In this document: positions 9,558 to 20,200 of the stretch, one piece after another | How the letters are laid out: the number at the start of each line of letters is the position of its first letter | How positions within the stretch are numbered: position 1 is the stretch's first letter | Assembly (NCBI GenBank): GCA_001604215.1 | Contig: LVAX01000072.1 | Coordinates: 133,228-197,227 of the forward strand | Reading direction: 5' to 3' | DNA: 64,000 nt | From: Clostridiales bacterium Firm_18 | GTDB lineage: Bacteria; Bacillota; Clostridia; Monoglobales; Firm-18 | The notes under the pieces: model-generated | The model's database searches: none | What the model was told of the DNA's origin: nothing | The model's input: the letters and a program-made list of their open reading frames with translations, nothing else | Made by a program: the position numbers and the translations under genes

Positions 9558-10835
9558 TTGAATGTGTTAAAGGCATACGCAATATCTGATGCGAAAATTC
9601 AGTTTGTGTCACTCGTTGATAAGGCGGCCAATAAAAGACGGTTTATAATCACAAAAGCGGAAGATGGCGAGGCAAGCTTCCAGGTATACGGAAGAATTGT
9701 CAAAACCGACAGCAAGCACCATTATGTCACAGGGATTGTATATGAGCCGATGGTTGAGGATTCAGACGGCAACTATATGACAGAGGAGGAAATTACAAAG
9801 GCTGCTTATTGGTTTGCCAAAAACGGTGATAAGGTTGACCTGCAGCACAGCTTTGAAACACTTGAAAATGCAAAAGTCGTTGAAACTTGGATTGCTAAAG
9901 CAGACTTCTCCATTGGTGATGAAAAGGTTAAGAAAGGCTCCTGGCTCATTACGGTCGAAATCTCTGATAATGAGATTTGGGATAAGATTGAAAAGGGAGA
10001 GATTACTGGCTTTTCAATGGGAGGTGTAGGCAAGTACAGCGATAAAGATGTTGATTTGTCGGCTATTGAAAAGCAAAAAATAAACACCGGCGAAAACAAA
10101 AGCATTTTCAAAAAGCTTGCCTCGGCGTTTGGATTCGATATTGTTGAAAAAGGTGCTGTAGCCGACAAATTCAAATCCAAAACTCAAAGCACGCTGTTTT
10201 GGAACGCTTGGTATTCATTGCAAGAAACCTTAAGCCATTACGATTGGACAACCGACAAACAAGAATTTGAAACCGATGAGGACACCATCAGAGAAGCGTT
10301 ACAGGAGTTCAGCGAAATTGTAATTGATGTTTTGGCTGAAAAAAGTGTTACAAAGGCGCTTACGGTTGACCTGCCTGTTGAAAAGGCGGGGAAGCCAAGA
10401 AAAAGTAATGTGGATCATGAAACATTACAAAAAATTTATAAAAATCTCGGTGAATACTTAGCCGGGATTGAAGAAATTAAGGAGGATGAGATTGATATGA
10501 AGGAAGCAGATGTTCAAAAAATGATTGACGAATCAATTAAAAAAGCACTGGAAAACAATAATCCTGCACCGACCGGGGCAGCTTCCAATGCCGGCGGCGC
10601 GGAAGCAAAGCCCGAATTAACGCAAGAGAGCATTGAAAAGATGATTACAGATGCCATCCAGAAAGCTCTCACCCCGGAGGAAAAGGCGATTACAGCCGAA
10701 AATATCGGCGAGGTTATCGAATCAGCAGTGCAAAAGGCAATGGAGCCTGTATTGAAGGCAAAAGGCTTGCCTACAAACCTTAATGAAGGCAATGTTAAGA
10801 AAAGCGAGCCGCATTACATGACGGGCATTATTTAA
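9558..10835 (+). CDS. XkdF-like prohead protease/scaffold protein
   Basis: AISDAKIQFVSLVDKAANKRRF...LQHSFETLENAKVVETWIAKADF typical XkdF-like; acidic C-terminus; TTG start with AAAGGAGG RBS. Confidence 0.75.
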   Translation: MNVLKAYAISDAKIQFVSLVDKAANKRRFIITKAEDGEASFQVYGRIVKTDSKHHYVTGIVYEPMVEDSDGNYMTEEEITKAAYWFAKNGDKVDLQHSFETLENAKVVETWIAKADFSIGDEKVKKGSWLITVEISDNEIWDKIEKGEITGFSMGGVGKYSDKDVDLSAIEKQKINTGENKSIFKKLASAFGFDIVEKGAVADKFKSKTQSTLFWNAWYSLQETLSHYDWTTDKQEFETDEDTIREALQEFSEIVIDVLAEKSVTKALTVDLPVEKAGKPRKSNVDHETLQKIYKNLGEYLAGIEEIKEDEIDMKEADVQKMIDESIKKALENNNPAPTGAASNAGGAEAKPELTQESIEKMITDAIQKALTPEEKAITAENIGEVIESAVQKAMEPVLKAKGLPTNLNEGNVKKSEPHYMTGII

Positions 10836-10864
10836 TGCCAATTATTTTTAACAAGGAGGAATAC

Positions 10865-11800
10865 ATGATGTCTATATCTAATGAGCAAATCATTCAAAAA
10901 ACTTTGACGACTTCAGGGGTTACGGCCGGTCTGCTTAACCCTGAACAAGCGCAAAAGTTTATTAAGCAGACCTTTGATGCTACACCTCTTGGACCATTGA
11001 CCAGAAACGTTTTAAGAAAATCAAAAACAGGCGAAATTGATAAAATCGGAATTGCTTCGAGGATACTTAGGAAAAAGACTGAAAATGTGGACGACAACTA
11101 TCGTGCAAAGCCGACTTTTAGCAAAATCGAATATGCAACGACTGCTGTTCGCTTACCTTGGGAAATTACCGAGGAAACCCTTCGCGAAAACATAGAAGGG
11201 CAACAGCTTGAGGAAATCGTTACAAATCTTATGACAGCACAAGTGGGGGTTGACATTGAGGACTTAGCAATAAACGGTGACACCGAAATAGCCGAAACAG
11301 ACGAGGACTATGATTTCCTTAAAATCAATGACGGCTGGCTGAAACAATTGCTTGACGGCGCTCATGTTGAGGATAGGTCCAGTAAAAGCTCCGGCGCAAT
11401 GAAAATCGATGTGTATTATGATGCACTAAAGCTAATGCCGAACAAGTATAACAACGGCAAACTTCGTTGGCTGATGTCGCCAAAACGCAAGCAAGAATGG
11501 GATAAATATTTGCTTGACAAGGTTATTACCGTTGGCGGCGGCGTTACGGATGCGATAATGAACAGCCCTGCGGCCATTCCGTCTATCGAAGTGCCGTCAC
11601 TGCCTGACAGCAACATAATACTTATTGATCCCAAAAATCTTATCAAGGTTTATACTTACAACATGATTATTCGAAAAACAACCGAGGGCAAGGAAGCAAT
11701 CATGCAGGATAAAAGATTTTACATTATTCATTTTGATTTTGATGCTGTCATTGAAGAGCTTGATGCCGCTGTTGTTATAAAAGGCTTGGCAAGCATATAA
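10865..11800 (+). CDS. Phage major capsid protein
   Basis: Position after protease/scaffold; ~310 aa; MSPKRKQEWDKYLLDK and capsid-like C-terminus. Confidence 0.8.
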   Translation: MMSISNEQIIQKTLTTSGVTAGLLNPEQAQKFIKQTFDATPLGPLTRNVLRKSKTGEIDKIGIASRILRKKTENVDDNYRAKPTFSKIEYATTAVRLPWEITEETLRENIEGQQLEEIVTNLMTAQVGVDIEDLAINGDTEIAETDEDYDFLKINDGWLKQLLDGAHVEDRSSKSSGAMKIDVYYDALKLMPNKYNNGKLRWLMSPKRKQEWDKYLLDKVITVGGGVTDAIMNSPAAIPSIEVPSLPDSNIILIDPKNLIKVYTYNMIIRKTTEGKEAIMQDKRFYIIHFDFDAVIEELDAAVVIKGLASI

Positions 11801-11812
11801 GGAGGATTGCTG

Positions 11813-12247
11813 ATTATGATTAAGTTAAAGCTTATTCGAGGGCTATCCTACAGCGGAGGAATTACGGGAGGCGGTACTGTTTCAGCTACCGCCAAAAAGC
11901 CTTTTGTAGAAGTTGAAACGCTTGAGGATGCGGAAATTTTAGTTAAAAGCGGCCACTTCGAAGTTGTTGACAACAAAGAAAAAGCGCCGGCTAAAGCTGA
12001 AAATACTCCGTCTCCGCCTTTTCCCGGAGCCGAAGGCGATAAGACGGAGGATAAAGAGGTCAGTGTCGACAAGATGACTAAAAAAGAGCTTTTGGAATAC
12101 GCTTCGGCGAAAGGCATTGACATTTCTGATTGCACAAACAATAAAGAGCGTGCTGCCCGCATTAAAGAGGTTTTAGAAGCGGGCGCGGATCCTGACCCTG
12201 ACATGGAGTCTTTGGAAACAGACGCAGAGCCTGACTTTGGCGAATAA
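11813..12247 (+). CDS. Phage head-region protein with Rho N-terminal/SAP-like C-terminal motif
   Basis: VDKMTKKELLEYASAKGIDISDCTNNKERAARIKEVL. Confidence 0.55.
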   Translation: MMIKLKLIRGLSYSGGITGGGTVSATAKKPFVEVETLEDAEILVKSGHFEVVDNKEKAPAKAENTPSPPFPGAEGDKTEDKEVSVDKMTKKELLEYASAKGIDISDCTNNKERAARIKEVLEAGADPDPDMESLETDAEPDFGE

Positions 12248-12267
12248 TAGTTTAAGGAGGAAATATC

Positions 12268-12675
12268 ATGAAGTTAGATAATCTTTATAATGCCGGAGCT
12301 TGCGGTATTGAGCAAGCTCTTTACCTTGGAAGCGTTGCTTTTAATACTGAAGACATTGATGCAGGCGTAAAGCTTGCCACAATACCCAAAAATCATGTAA
12401 TAACTCGCGCTGTGGCAATTGTTAAAACGCCTTTTAACGCCGGCACTACAAATGTGCTTACTCTTGGAAACAAGGTTGGGGATACCTATGATGCTGATGC
12501 TTTGCTTGATGCCACTACAATAACAGCGGGCACTGCTGGAGTATATCAAAAGCAGCTATGGATTGAAACAAGCTCTGCTGACATGGACATATATGCGGAG
12601 TTTGATGAAACCGGGACTGACGCTACTGAAGGCACAGCAGAGTTTTATGTTTTCATAATGAGACTGCCTGAATAG
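12268..12675 (+). CDS. Hypothetical phage structural protein (head decoration-like position)
   Basis: Strong RBS (AAGGAGG), tandem structural-gene context. Confidence 0.5.
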   Translation: MKLDNLYNAGACGIEQALYLGSVAFNTEDIDAGVKLATIPKNHVITRAVAIVKTPFNAGTTNVLTLGNKVGDTYDADALLDATTITAGTAGVYQKQLWIETSSADMDIYAEFDETGTDATEGTAEFYVFIMRLPE

Positions 12676-12686
12676 GAGGTGGTCTT

Positions 12687-13088
12687 ATGGCAAAGCGGCC
12701 ATGGGTTTCACCCAATGAAGTAAGGGCATATTCTGAATTTGCCGAAGTTGTAAACCGTACGGATGACAAGCTAAAGATTGACATTTCGAGGGCTGAAATG
12801 CATATCATTTCCTACACTAACAACAAGGAATTGCTTGATGATGAAAAATACCCCGAATTGCCCGAGGAAGTTAAAACGGCCGTTATTATTGTTGCTGAAA
12901 GCTACGCCCATAACGCAGTTGAGAAAACGAAGAACTTAAAAACGGAAACTTTTGACGATTATTCATACACCATTGAAAGCAATGAGATTAAGGCATCCGA
13001 AATCAGGGAGGAAATTGCGCCACTTCTTGAAGACTATATGATTGCAAGGTCAAGCAACCTGCTGAATATGCGTCTAAGAAAGCTGTAG
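12687..13088 (+). CDS. Head-tail connector protein (YqbG/DUF3199-like)
   Basis: MAKRPWVSPNEVRAYSEFAEVVNRTDDKLKIDISRAEMHIISYT. Confidence 0.65.
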   Translation: MAKRPWVSPNEVRAYSEFAEVVNRTDDKLKIDISRAEMHIISYTNNKELLDDEKYPELPEEVKTAVIIVAESYAHNAVEKTKNLKTETFDDYSYTIESNEIKASEIREEIAPLLEDYMIARSSNLLNMRLRKL

Positions 13089-13103
13089 AAAGGGGGCGTT
13101 TTC

Positions 13104-13493
13104 ATGGCTATTGAGGACCTTTTTGACCACAAATGTGACATTTATCATTGCCTGGAAAGCAACGATAGCCCCGGATACGGATTGCCGGGTTCACCAAAAT
13201 TTTCATATCCCGATACTCCGGACCTTGTTGATGTTCCCTGCCATTTTGCTGTGTCTAACGCTTATATTAACATCTCCCAAGGCGAGCCTAAAAACCATTA
13301 TACCGGGCAAATCAAGCTGACGCTGCCAAAAGGTACAGACATAAGGCTCAATGACAAGATTGTTGACAAGACGATTGATGCGGCAACGGGAGAAGTTAAG
13401 GGGTATGAATATACGGCAGAGATACCAAGGGACATAAGAGGGCATCATATTGCTGTGTATTTGCATAGAACAGATGTGCAGGTGCCGCTATAA
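13104..13493 (+). CDS. Head-tail joining protein (YqbH/DUF3599-like)
   Basis: MAIEDLFDHKCDIYHCLE...GSPKFSYPDTPDLVDVPCHF; position. Confidence 0.65.
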   Translation: MAIEDLFDHKCDIYHCLESNDSPGYGLPGSPKFSYPDTPDLVDVPCHFAVSNAYINISQGEPKNHYTGQIKLTLPKGTDIRLNDKIVDKTIDAATGEVKGYEYTAEIPRDIRGHHIAVYLHRTDVQVPL

Positions 13494-14020
13494 TGGATAA
13501 TTTTGATGTTACCGTTGATTTAAGTCAAATAAAAGTCTTTTTTGGAAGGGTGCAGCAGGCGGCAAGCGGCGACTTTAAGAAGGAGCTGGAATTGTTTCTT
13601 GAAGGGTTAGGGTATGAATTCTTGCGGATATTGGAAGATGAGATAATCCGTAAAAAGGTGATTGATACCCGCTTACTGTTAAACAGCTTTCAAAAGGGGA
13701 ACGAAAACAATGTGTGGATATTTAATGATGGAAAACTTTCCCTTGAAGTAGGAACAAATGTCGAATATGCCGCTTATGTAAATGACGGGCATTGGACTTG
13801 CAAAAAAGGTGAGATTGGAAGGTTTGTTCCCGGCATTTGGGAAGGTGACAAGTTTATTTACCAAAAGGGTGCCAAAACAGGAATGTACCTTAAACAGCAA
13901 TGGGTTGAAGGCAGGCATTACTGGGAAAGCGCCCTTAAAATCATGGAAACGATATATCCTAAATTCCTTGAAGCAAAATTAGAGGAATGGCTGAAAAAAT
14001 ACTTTAGAGAGTTTATGTAG
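13493..14020 (+). CDS. HK97 gp10-like / YqbI-like tail completion protein
   Basis: LLNSFQKGNENNVW...LEVGTNVEYAAYVNDGHW gp10-like motif. Confidence 0.7.
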   Translation: MDNFDVTVDLSQIKVFFGRVQQAASGDFKKELELFLEGLGYEFLRILEDEIIRKKVIDTRLLLNSFQKGNENNVWIFNDGKLSLEVGTNVEYAAYVNDGHWTCKKGEIGRFVPGIWEGDKFIYQKGAKTGMYLKQQWVEGRHYWESALKIMETIYPKFLEAKLEEWLKKYFREFM

Positions 14021-14030
14021 GGGTGGTGCA

Positions 14031-14501
14031 ATGTTAGAGCAAGAACAAGCAAGTATCGCAAAATTTATTTTGTCGGCAGTTTCAGAGGTTTCGGAAGTAA
14101 CTCCCTACTATCATGAAATTAAAAAGAACTTTAAAGTACCGTCAATTTACTTTCCGGCGGACCCCGAAGTTATTCCAACCCCTGACGCACTGGATTCATA
14201 CTCTTTGCTGTATTCTTGGTTTGTAAATGTCTTCCAAAGCACAACCGCAGATGCGTTTTTGCTTGCAAAAGCGGCCCTGGATGCCATTGTAGGGCAACGG
14301 TATCTTATACCCTTGCTACATAAGAGCGGGGCTGCCACAGGCAAAGGAATACGCCTAAAAGATGCACAAATAAAGAAAGTTGACAACGGTGTTTATCAAT
14401 TGTGGCTTTCTTGGAATAGCTGCAAAGAGTATGATGATATAGGGATTCCGACTGAAACTATGATGGAGTATCAAGTTGACTATTCCACAAAAATAGAATA
14501 G
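14031..14501 (+). CDS. YqbJ-like phage tail terminator/completion protein
   Basis: Position between gp10-like and sheath; size 156 aa. Confidence 0.55.
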   Translation: MLEQEQASIAKFILSAVSEVSEVTPYYHEIKKNFKVPSIYFPADPEVIPTPDALDSYSLLYSWFVNVFQSTTADAFLLAKAALDAIVGQRYLIPLLHKSGAATGKGIRLKDAQIKKVDNGVYQLWLSWNSCKEYDDIGIPTETMMEYQVDYSTKIE

Positions 14502-14510
14502 GAGGAAATT

Positions 14511-14723
14511 ATGGCAAAGAAAAATAATGATAAACCAACGGTTACCGAGGCAACCCCTCAACCGCCCAAGTTTACTGTTGAACAGCTTCGGAAAAATGCT
14601 TTGGAGCTGTTTGGAGTTACGGCCAGCACGTTTGAGGGAGCTGTTTACGGTTTTAAGGGCGAGTTTACGGTCCAAGAAATGAAAAATCATATCGAAAAAT
14701 GGCTAAAAAAGGAGGTTAAATAA
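14511..14723 (+). CDS. Small hypothetical phage protein
   Basis: 70 aa, RBS, tightly packed between structural genes. Confidence 0.5.
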   Translation: MAKKNNDKPTVTEATPQPPKFTVEQLRKNALELFGVTASTFEGAVYGFKGEFTVQEMKNHIEKWLKKEVK

Positions 14724-14725
14724 AA

Positions 14726-16066
14726 ATGGCAGGAGGAACTTTTGATCCTTTAGTAGGGAAAGTACGCCCCGGCACATACATAAACTTTGTGTCAGAAAGA
14801 GTTGAGCGTGTCGGAGCATCGGAAAGGGGTATTGTAGTCATACCTTTAATAGGGCATAAATACGGCCCGGCAGGTGAATTTATAAGGTTGACGAACGCAA
14901 GCTCCGATGCGGAGTATGCAAAGCTTGGTTATAGCGTGTATGAGAAAAATTCACAAATGCTGCTTATAAGAGAGTCTTTCAAAAAGGCTCAAACAGTATA
15001 TGTCTATATCCTTGCAACGGGAAGCAAGGCTGCAAAAACAATAGGCGGCTTGAATGTTACGGCAAAATACGGAGGCAGCAGAGGAAACGACTTTAAGGTA
15101 GTGATTGCCGCTAATGCTGTCAATGGCTATGATGTGTCGATCTACCTTGGCAATAACATTCTCGAAACATTTGAAGGAGTTTCAACGGTTGAAGACCTTA
15201 AAGGGACAGGAAGCGCATTTGTAGATTTTAGCGGCACAGGTGAATTAACGGCCGATGCAGGTACAAACTTGGAAGGCGGGACGGACGGAAACGTAACAAT
15301 GCAAAACCATACAGATTTTCTTGATGCGCTCGAAAGCATTTCCTTCAACGCCTTGGCTTACCCGGTTACGGGTGAAGATGCGCCGGCATTAAAGGCAGCT
15401 TGCAAGGCAAAAATAAAATATCTTATTGAGAATGTCGGCAAACGTGTTCATGCGGTTATTCCCGATTTTGACGCCGATTATGACGGAATTATTAATGTCA
15501 CCAACTCGGTTAAGCTGGATACGGGCGAGGAATTAACGAATGCACAAGCATGCGCTTATGTGGCGGCCTTGTATGCGGGAGCTACGAAAACCCAGTCAAA
15601 CACATACGCAAGATATGATGGCGCTGTTGATATTGTATCTGCTAAAACCCATGAAGAAGCGGTAGCCGCAATTAAAAACGGCGAGTTTTTCTTCTCGTTT
15701 TCAGAGGGAGGAGAGGTTGTTGTTGAATCGGATATAAACAGCCTTGTGACATACGGTCAAAACCAAGACAGCTCTTACAGCAAAAACAGGGTACAGCGTG
15801 TGTTTGACGCATTGTCAGAAGCCATTCATGCAAACTTCCCGCCGAACAAATATGATAACAATGAAACCGGTTGGGACATCATGGAGGGCGTGGGCCGCGG
15901 AATATTAATTGAATTTGAAAATGATGGCGCAATTACAAACGTTGACCCGGACAATGATTTTCTTGTTGACAGAGCGGCCAGCGTTGGAGACCAAACATTT
16001 TTCAATGTTGGAATTCAGGCGGTTGACAGCGCTGAAAAACTGTACTTTACTTTTGTGACAAGATAA
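14726..16066 (+). CDS. Phage tail sheath protein (XkdK-like)
   Basis: Starts MAGGTFDPLVGKVRPGTYINFVSERV; C-terminal EGVGRGILIEFENDGAITNVDPDNDFLVDRA; 446 aa. Confidence 0.85.
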   Translation: MAGGTFDPLVGKVRPGTYINFVSERVERVGASERGIVVIPLIGHKYGPAGEFIRLTNASSDAEYAKLGYSVYEKNSQMLLIRESFKKAQTVYVYILATGSKAAKTIGGLNVTAKYGGSRGNDFKVVIAANAVNGYDVSIYLGNNILETFEGVSTVEDLKGTGSAFVDFSGTGELTADAGTNLEGGTDGNVTMQNHTDFLDALESISFNALAYPVTGEDAPALKAACKAKIKYLIENVGKRVHAVIPDFDADYDGIINVTNSVKLDTGEELTNAQACAYVAALYAGATKTQSNTYARYDGAVDIVSAKTHEEAVAAIKNGEFFFSFSEGGEVVVESDINSLVTYGQNQDSSYSKNRVQRVFDALSEAIHANFPPNKYDNNETGWDIMEGVGRGILIEFENDGAITNVDPDNDFLVDRAASVGDQTFFNVGIQAVDSAEKLYFTFVTR

Positions 16067-16083
16067 GGAAGGAGGTAATTTAA

Positions 16084-16509
16084 GTGGCAAATAAAAGGAG
16101 AATGAGCCTTCGCGAAGGCAAAGTGTTTCTTGACGGGCTTAAGGTCCTTGATTCGGTTAAATTCGATATCTTCTTTAAGCCCGAAGTGGCAACAAGCCGG
16201 GCACTCGGTGAGGCAGGAACCAGCAGAAGATATTTAGGTTACGATATCACAGTGAATCTAACCGAATACAAGTCAACGCCCTGGATTAAAGAAGCTATAA
16301 AGAAGTACCTAAAAACAGGAGCAACCCCCGAATTTGTCATCCAGGGGATACAGGATGACAGAAACTCCGACTATTATGATGAACATGGCAGCGATACCAT
16401 CACATGCAAAGGATGCGTTTTGACCGGTGATATTCCGCTGATGGCTCTTGATAGCGGCGGCGAGTATGTGCAAAACAGTGTCACTTTTGGAGCCAATGAA
16501 ATGGTTTAA
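16084..16509 (+). CDS. Phage tail tube protein (XkdM-like)
   Basis: EGKVFLDGLKVLDSVKFDIFFKPEV...GEAGTSRRYLGYDITVNLTEYKSTPW. Confidence 0.8.
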   Translation: MANKRRMSLREGKVFLDGLKVLDSVKFDIFFKPEVATSRALGEAGTSRRYLGYDITVNLTEYKSTPWIKEAIKKYLKTGATPEFVIQGIQDDRNSDYYDEHGSDTITCKGCVLTGDIPLMALDSGGEYVQNSVTFGANEMV

Positions 16510-16521
16510 TGCTTTACGAAC

Positions 16522-16558
16522 AGGCCTTCTCTTTTATTGAGAAGGCCTAAATTTTTTT
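16522..16558 (+). terminator. Strong hairpin / intrinsic terminator between tail tube and tail chaperone
   Basis: Perfect 10-bp stem AGGCCTTCTC-TTTTATT-GAGAAGGCCT followed by AAATTTTTTT. Confidence 0.7.
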
Positions 16559-16583
16559 AATAAATTTAAAGGAGGCTTTATAA

Positions 16584-17054
16584 ATGGTTAAAAATTTGAA
16601 GTATTTTATGCGCGAAAACCTGAAAAAAGAGGAGATAATAGTCGCTCCGGGACCGGAAAGTATTAAAGACGAAAACGGTAATACCATTAACCTTGAAATT
16701 CGCGTCCTGCCCAATTCGGTAATCCAAAAGATTAACGACAATTATCGCAAGCGCACCATAGCTTTAGACAAGAAAGGCAATCCGTATATAAGCGGGAATG
16801 AGGTTGTTTTCCGTACTGAATTCGATGCTGCCCGGGCATCTCGGCACGTTATCGTTGAAGCATTGAAGTACCCCGATTTGAAGGATCCGGAATTAATGAA
16901 GTTTTTCGACTGTCATGACATTACGGATATGCCCTTGCTTGTATTTCCCAGAGCTGATGAATACAGGCATGTATCAAACATGGTAATGACTGCGCTTGGA
17001 TTGCGTGAGGCGGCAACGGATGAAGAGGAGATTGAAGAGGCAAAAAACTCATAA
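16584..17054 (+). CDS. Phage tail assembly chaperone, zero-frame product (XkdN-like)
   Basis: Position between tail tube and tape measure; 156 aa. Confidence 0.75.
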   Translation: MVKNLKYFMRENLKKEEIIVAPGPESIKDENGNTINLEIRVLPNSVIQKINDNYRKRTIALDKKGNPYISGNEVVFRTEFDAARASRHVIVEALKYPDLKDPELMKFFDCHDITDMPLLVFPRADEYRHVSNMVMTALGLREAATDEEEIEEAKNS

Positions 17055-17233
17055 AACGCCGGGGGACGATTGAGTGGTGGGCGCACTGCCTTTGGCAACG
17101 ACACAATTTGCCTATGGAAGTGTTTGAAGCCATGCCGAGAAGGCGACAGCTTTTTTATATGGCTTCGGAGCTCGTGGAGGAAGAGGAACCACTCCGGCGT
17201 GATGTAATACAGATAAAAGGAGGTGGAGCATAG
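17048..17233 (+). CDS. Tail assembly chaperone -1 frame extension (predicted frameshift product)
   Basis: Open -1 frame after A AAA AAC: LIKRRGTIEWWAHCLWQRHNLPMEVFEAMPRRRQLFYMASELVEEEEPLRRDVIQIKGGGA*. Confidence 0.7.
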   Translation, partial: LIKRRGTIEWWAHCLWQRHNLPMEVFEAMPRRRQLFYMASELVEEEEPLRRDVIQIKGGGA

Positions 17234-20200
17234 TGCCTGTCTTATCAACGACCTTTGACCTTGTTGACAGAATGAGCGAAAAATTAAATCGAATGGCCAA
17301 TACCGGGTCGCAATTTGTTAAGCAGTGGGAATCTGTTGGCGATACAGCAGGAGAGGCACTTGAAACTGCCTCAAAAAAGGCTACGCAAACAGCGCAATCT
17401 CTTTCTGCGCTTGAGGACTCTATGTCCGATACAACCACCGCCGCCGACAGGCTTAATACTGAAAACAAAGATGGCTCGCAGATTATTGAAGAATTTACGG
17501 ACAGAATAGAAGTTGCCGAAAGAGCGGTTAGCGATTATGCGGACGGGGTTGATAGAGGGTCACGTTCCACCGGCGAATTTGGTGACGAATCCAAGGATGC
17601 AGGAGAAAAAGTAAAAGTTTTTGGAGATGAAACCACACAAGCGATAAACGCGATAGAGCAGGTGCTTGTTGCGGCAGGTATAGCAAAGCTTATAAGGGAA
17701 ATCGGCTCTGCCTTTGTTGATGTCACTCGAGCCTCCATGGAATTTGAAAGTGCTATAACCGGTGTTTACAAGACTGTTGACGGTACAGAGGAGCAGCTTG
17801 CAAACATAAGTAATGAAATTAAAGAAATGGCGCTCATGATGCCGGCAAGCACAACGGAGATTGCGGCCGTTGCAGAAGCTGCGGGACAGCTTGGTATAGC
17901 GGTAGACGATATTACCAACTTTACCCGGGTTATGATTGACCTTGGCGAATCCACAAACCTATCGTCCGAGGTGGCGGCTTCATCCCTTGCAAAGTTTGCA
18001 AATGTGGCAAAAATGAGCGCGGACAACTACCAAAACCTTGGTTCTGTAATTGTTGCCCTCGGCAATAACTTTGCCACAACCGAAGCTGATATTGTAGCTA
18101 TGGCGACCAATATGGCGTCTGCTGCCAGTTTGGCGGGGTTTACAGAGGCTGAAACAATGGCATTGGCCGCTGCCCTTTCGTCAGTGGGTATTGAGGCTGC
18201 TGCCGGTGGTACATCTGCCGCAAGGCTGATTTCCTCAATGCAAGTCGCGGTAGAAACGGGTAATGAGGAACTTGCCAATTTTGCAAAAGTAGCAGGCGTG
18301 ACAGCTCGGGAGTTTACGGAAATATGGAAAAAAGGCCCTGTTGATGCGCTATATGCGTTTATTAAGGGATTAAACGATACGGAACGTACCGGACAAACTG
18401 CCACCGTAATGCTTGAAAACATGGGAATTACGGAAGTGCGGCTTTCAAATGCGATTAAAGCTTTGGCGAACGATAACGAGGGCTTGGCCGCCGCAATAGA
18501 AACTGCAAATCTGGCATGGGAGGAAAATACCGCTCTCTCTACGGAGGCGTCTTTACGATATGGCACGCTTGAAAGCCAGATTGACATGACAAAGAATGCG
18601 TCCAATAATTTAAGCATTGCCATAGGTGATGTTTTTTCACCCACAATTGCAGATGCAAACGAAAAGTGGCGGGAAGTGCTCGTGGGCTTTACCTCGTTTG
18701 TAGAAAACAATCCCACAGTGGTAAAAGCTGTGGCGGCTATTACAGTCGGAGTTGCGGCGTTCACAGGATCCATTGTTGCGTATGTGGCCATTGCAAAAGC
18801 GGCGACAGTTATAACCACAGCCCTAAATGCCATTATGGCCGCCAACCCAGCTTTCTTAATTGGAGCAGGAATAGCATCGGCGGCTGTTGCTCTGACGGCG
18901 TTTTCAGTATCTACGGCAAAATCAAGCGAACAGCTTAAAAAAGCCAATCTTGACGCGCATTTTGGAGATATTGCCCTTTCGGCGGCGGAAATAGATGAAA
19001 TTGTAGGAAAAATACTTAGAGATGACAGCCTCGGCAAGCTAAACAGGGCTTTTTCCGCCTTCGATACCGTTGCCGAAACTGCTGAAAACATTTCGGCGGC
19101 CCTGGATGAAATCGACAGGGCAAACTGGAAAGTATCTATAGGGATGGACTTTACCGAATCAGACTTTGAAAGGTATAAATCGGATATTGACAGTTTTATA
19201 GAGAATTCTCTGAAGCTTGTATCTGATAAGCATTATGCAATCAGCCTGTCAATAGACACTCTTTTCGGCGACAGCGAAACAGGGAGCGACTTTAAGTCTT
19301 CGGCAGACAGCTTATACGGCAGGTACTCGACCGAGCTTGAAGAGCTTGGCAAAAAGCTGCAAGAGGCGGTTTTACAAGGCTATGAAAGCGGCTGGGATGT
19401 GGATACCACACAAGCGGTTGAATCTATAATAAAGTCCATGACCGAAATAACCGATAAGATTGCAGCTGCACAGGCCGAGGCACGACTGGAAGCCATTAAG
19501 CTTGACTTTTTATCCGGAAACATTGACGCAGAAAGCTTTGAAAATTTACAAACAAGATTAAACGAAGAGCTTGAAAACATTACAAAGCAGTATGATGATT
19601 TAAGGCTAAACCTTATTGCGGAGGCAAGGCTTGAATTTAACGAAGGTGAAATAGATCAGGAAACTTTAAACCAAAGGATTGATTCCATTCAAGAGCAATA
19701 CGAAGAAAAACTAGCGGCTCTTTCAGTTACAAGCCTTAATTTTCAAACTGACGCAATTTTGCAAGCTTATTCGGATGAAATCGGCGAAGCGATTCCGCAG
19801 ATGGCAGAGGCCCTGCAGCGTGGAATAGAAGAACAGATGTCAAACATGGACTGGTTTGGCGCCGAAGGTATGGATATCGGTTTGATTTACGCTGAAATAT
19901 GGGAATCCACAAACATTGACAAAGCAACAAAAGATGCAATAGGGCAACTGCTTGAAAATATGAAGCCTACATATGAGCAGGTTTATGAAATAGCAAGAAG
20001 TTATGAGGAAGTTCCTGCTGAAATTGCTGAAGCACTGTTTGGTGCGGCCGCTTTAAATGTAATCGGCAGCAAAAGCAAAGAACAGATGAAGGCCATGGCA
20101 ACGGTTATCGGTGCCGCTTTCAGCACAGCCGATCCGGAATATCAAAAAATGCTAAACGATTTAAATGATGCAGGAATAGCGATTCCCGAAGAAGTTATAT

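Noticed and set aside
18027-19091. 354-aa antisense ORF within the tape measure gene
   Set aside because: Mirror ORF from codon bias of the Ala/Thr-rich tape measure; no recognisable motifs and no RBS support.
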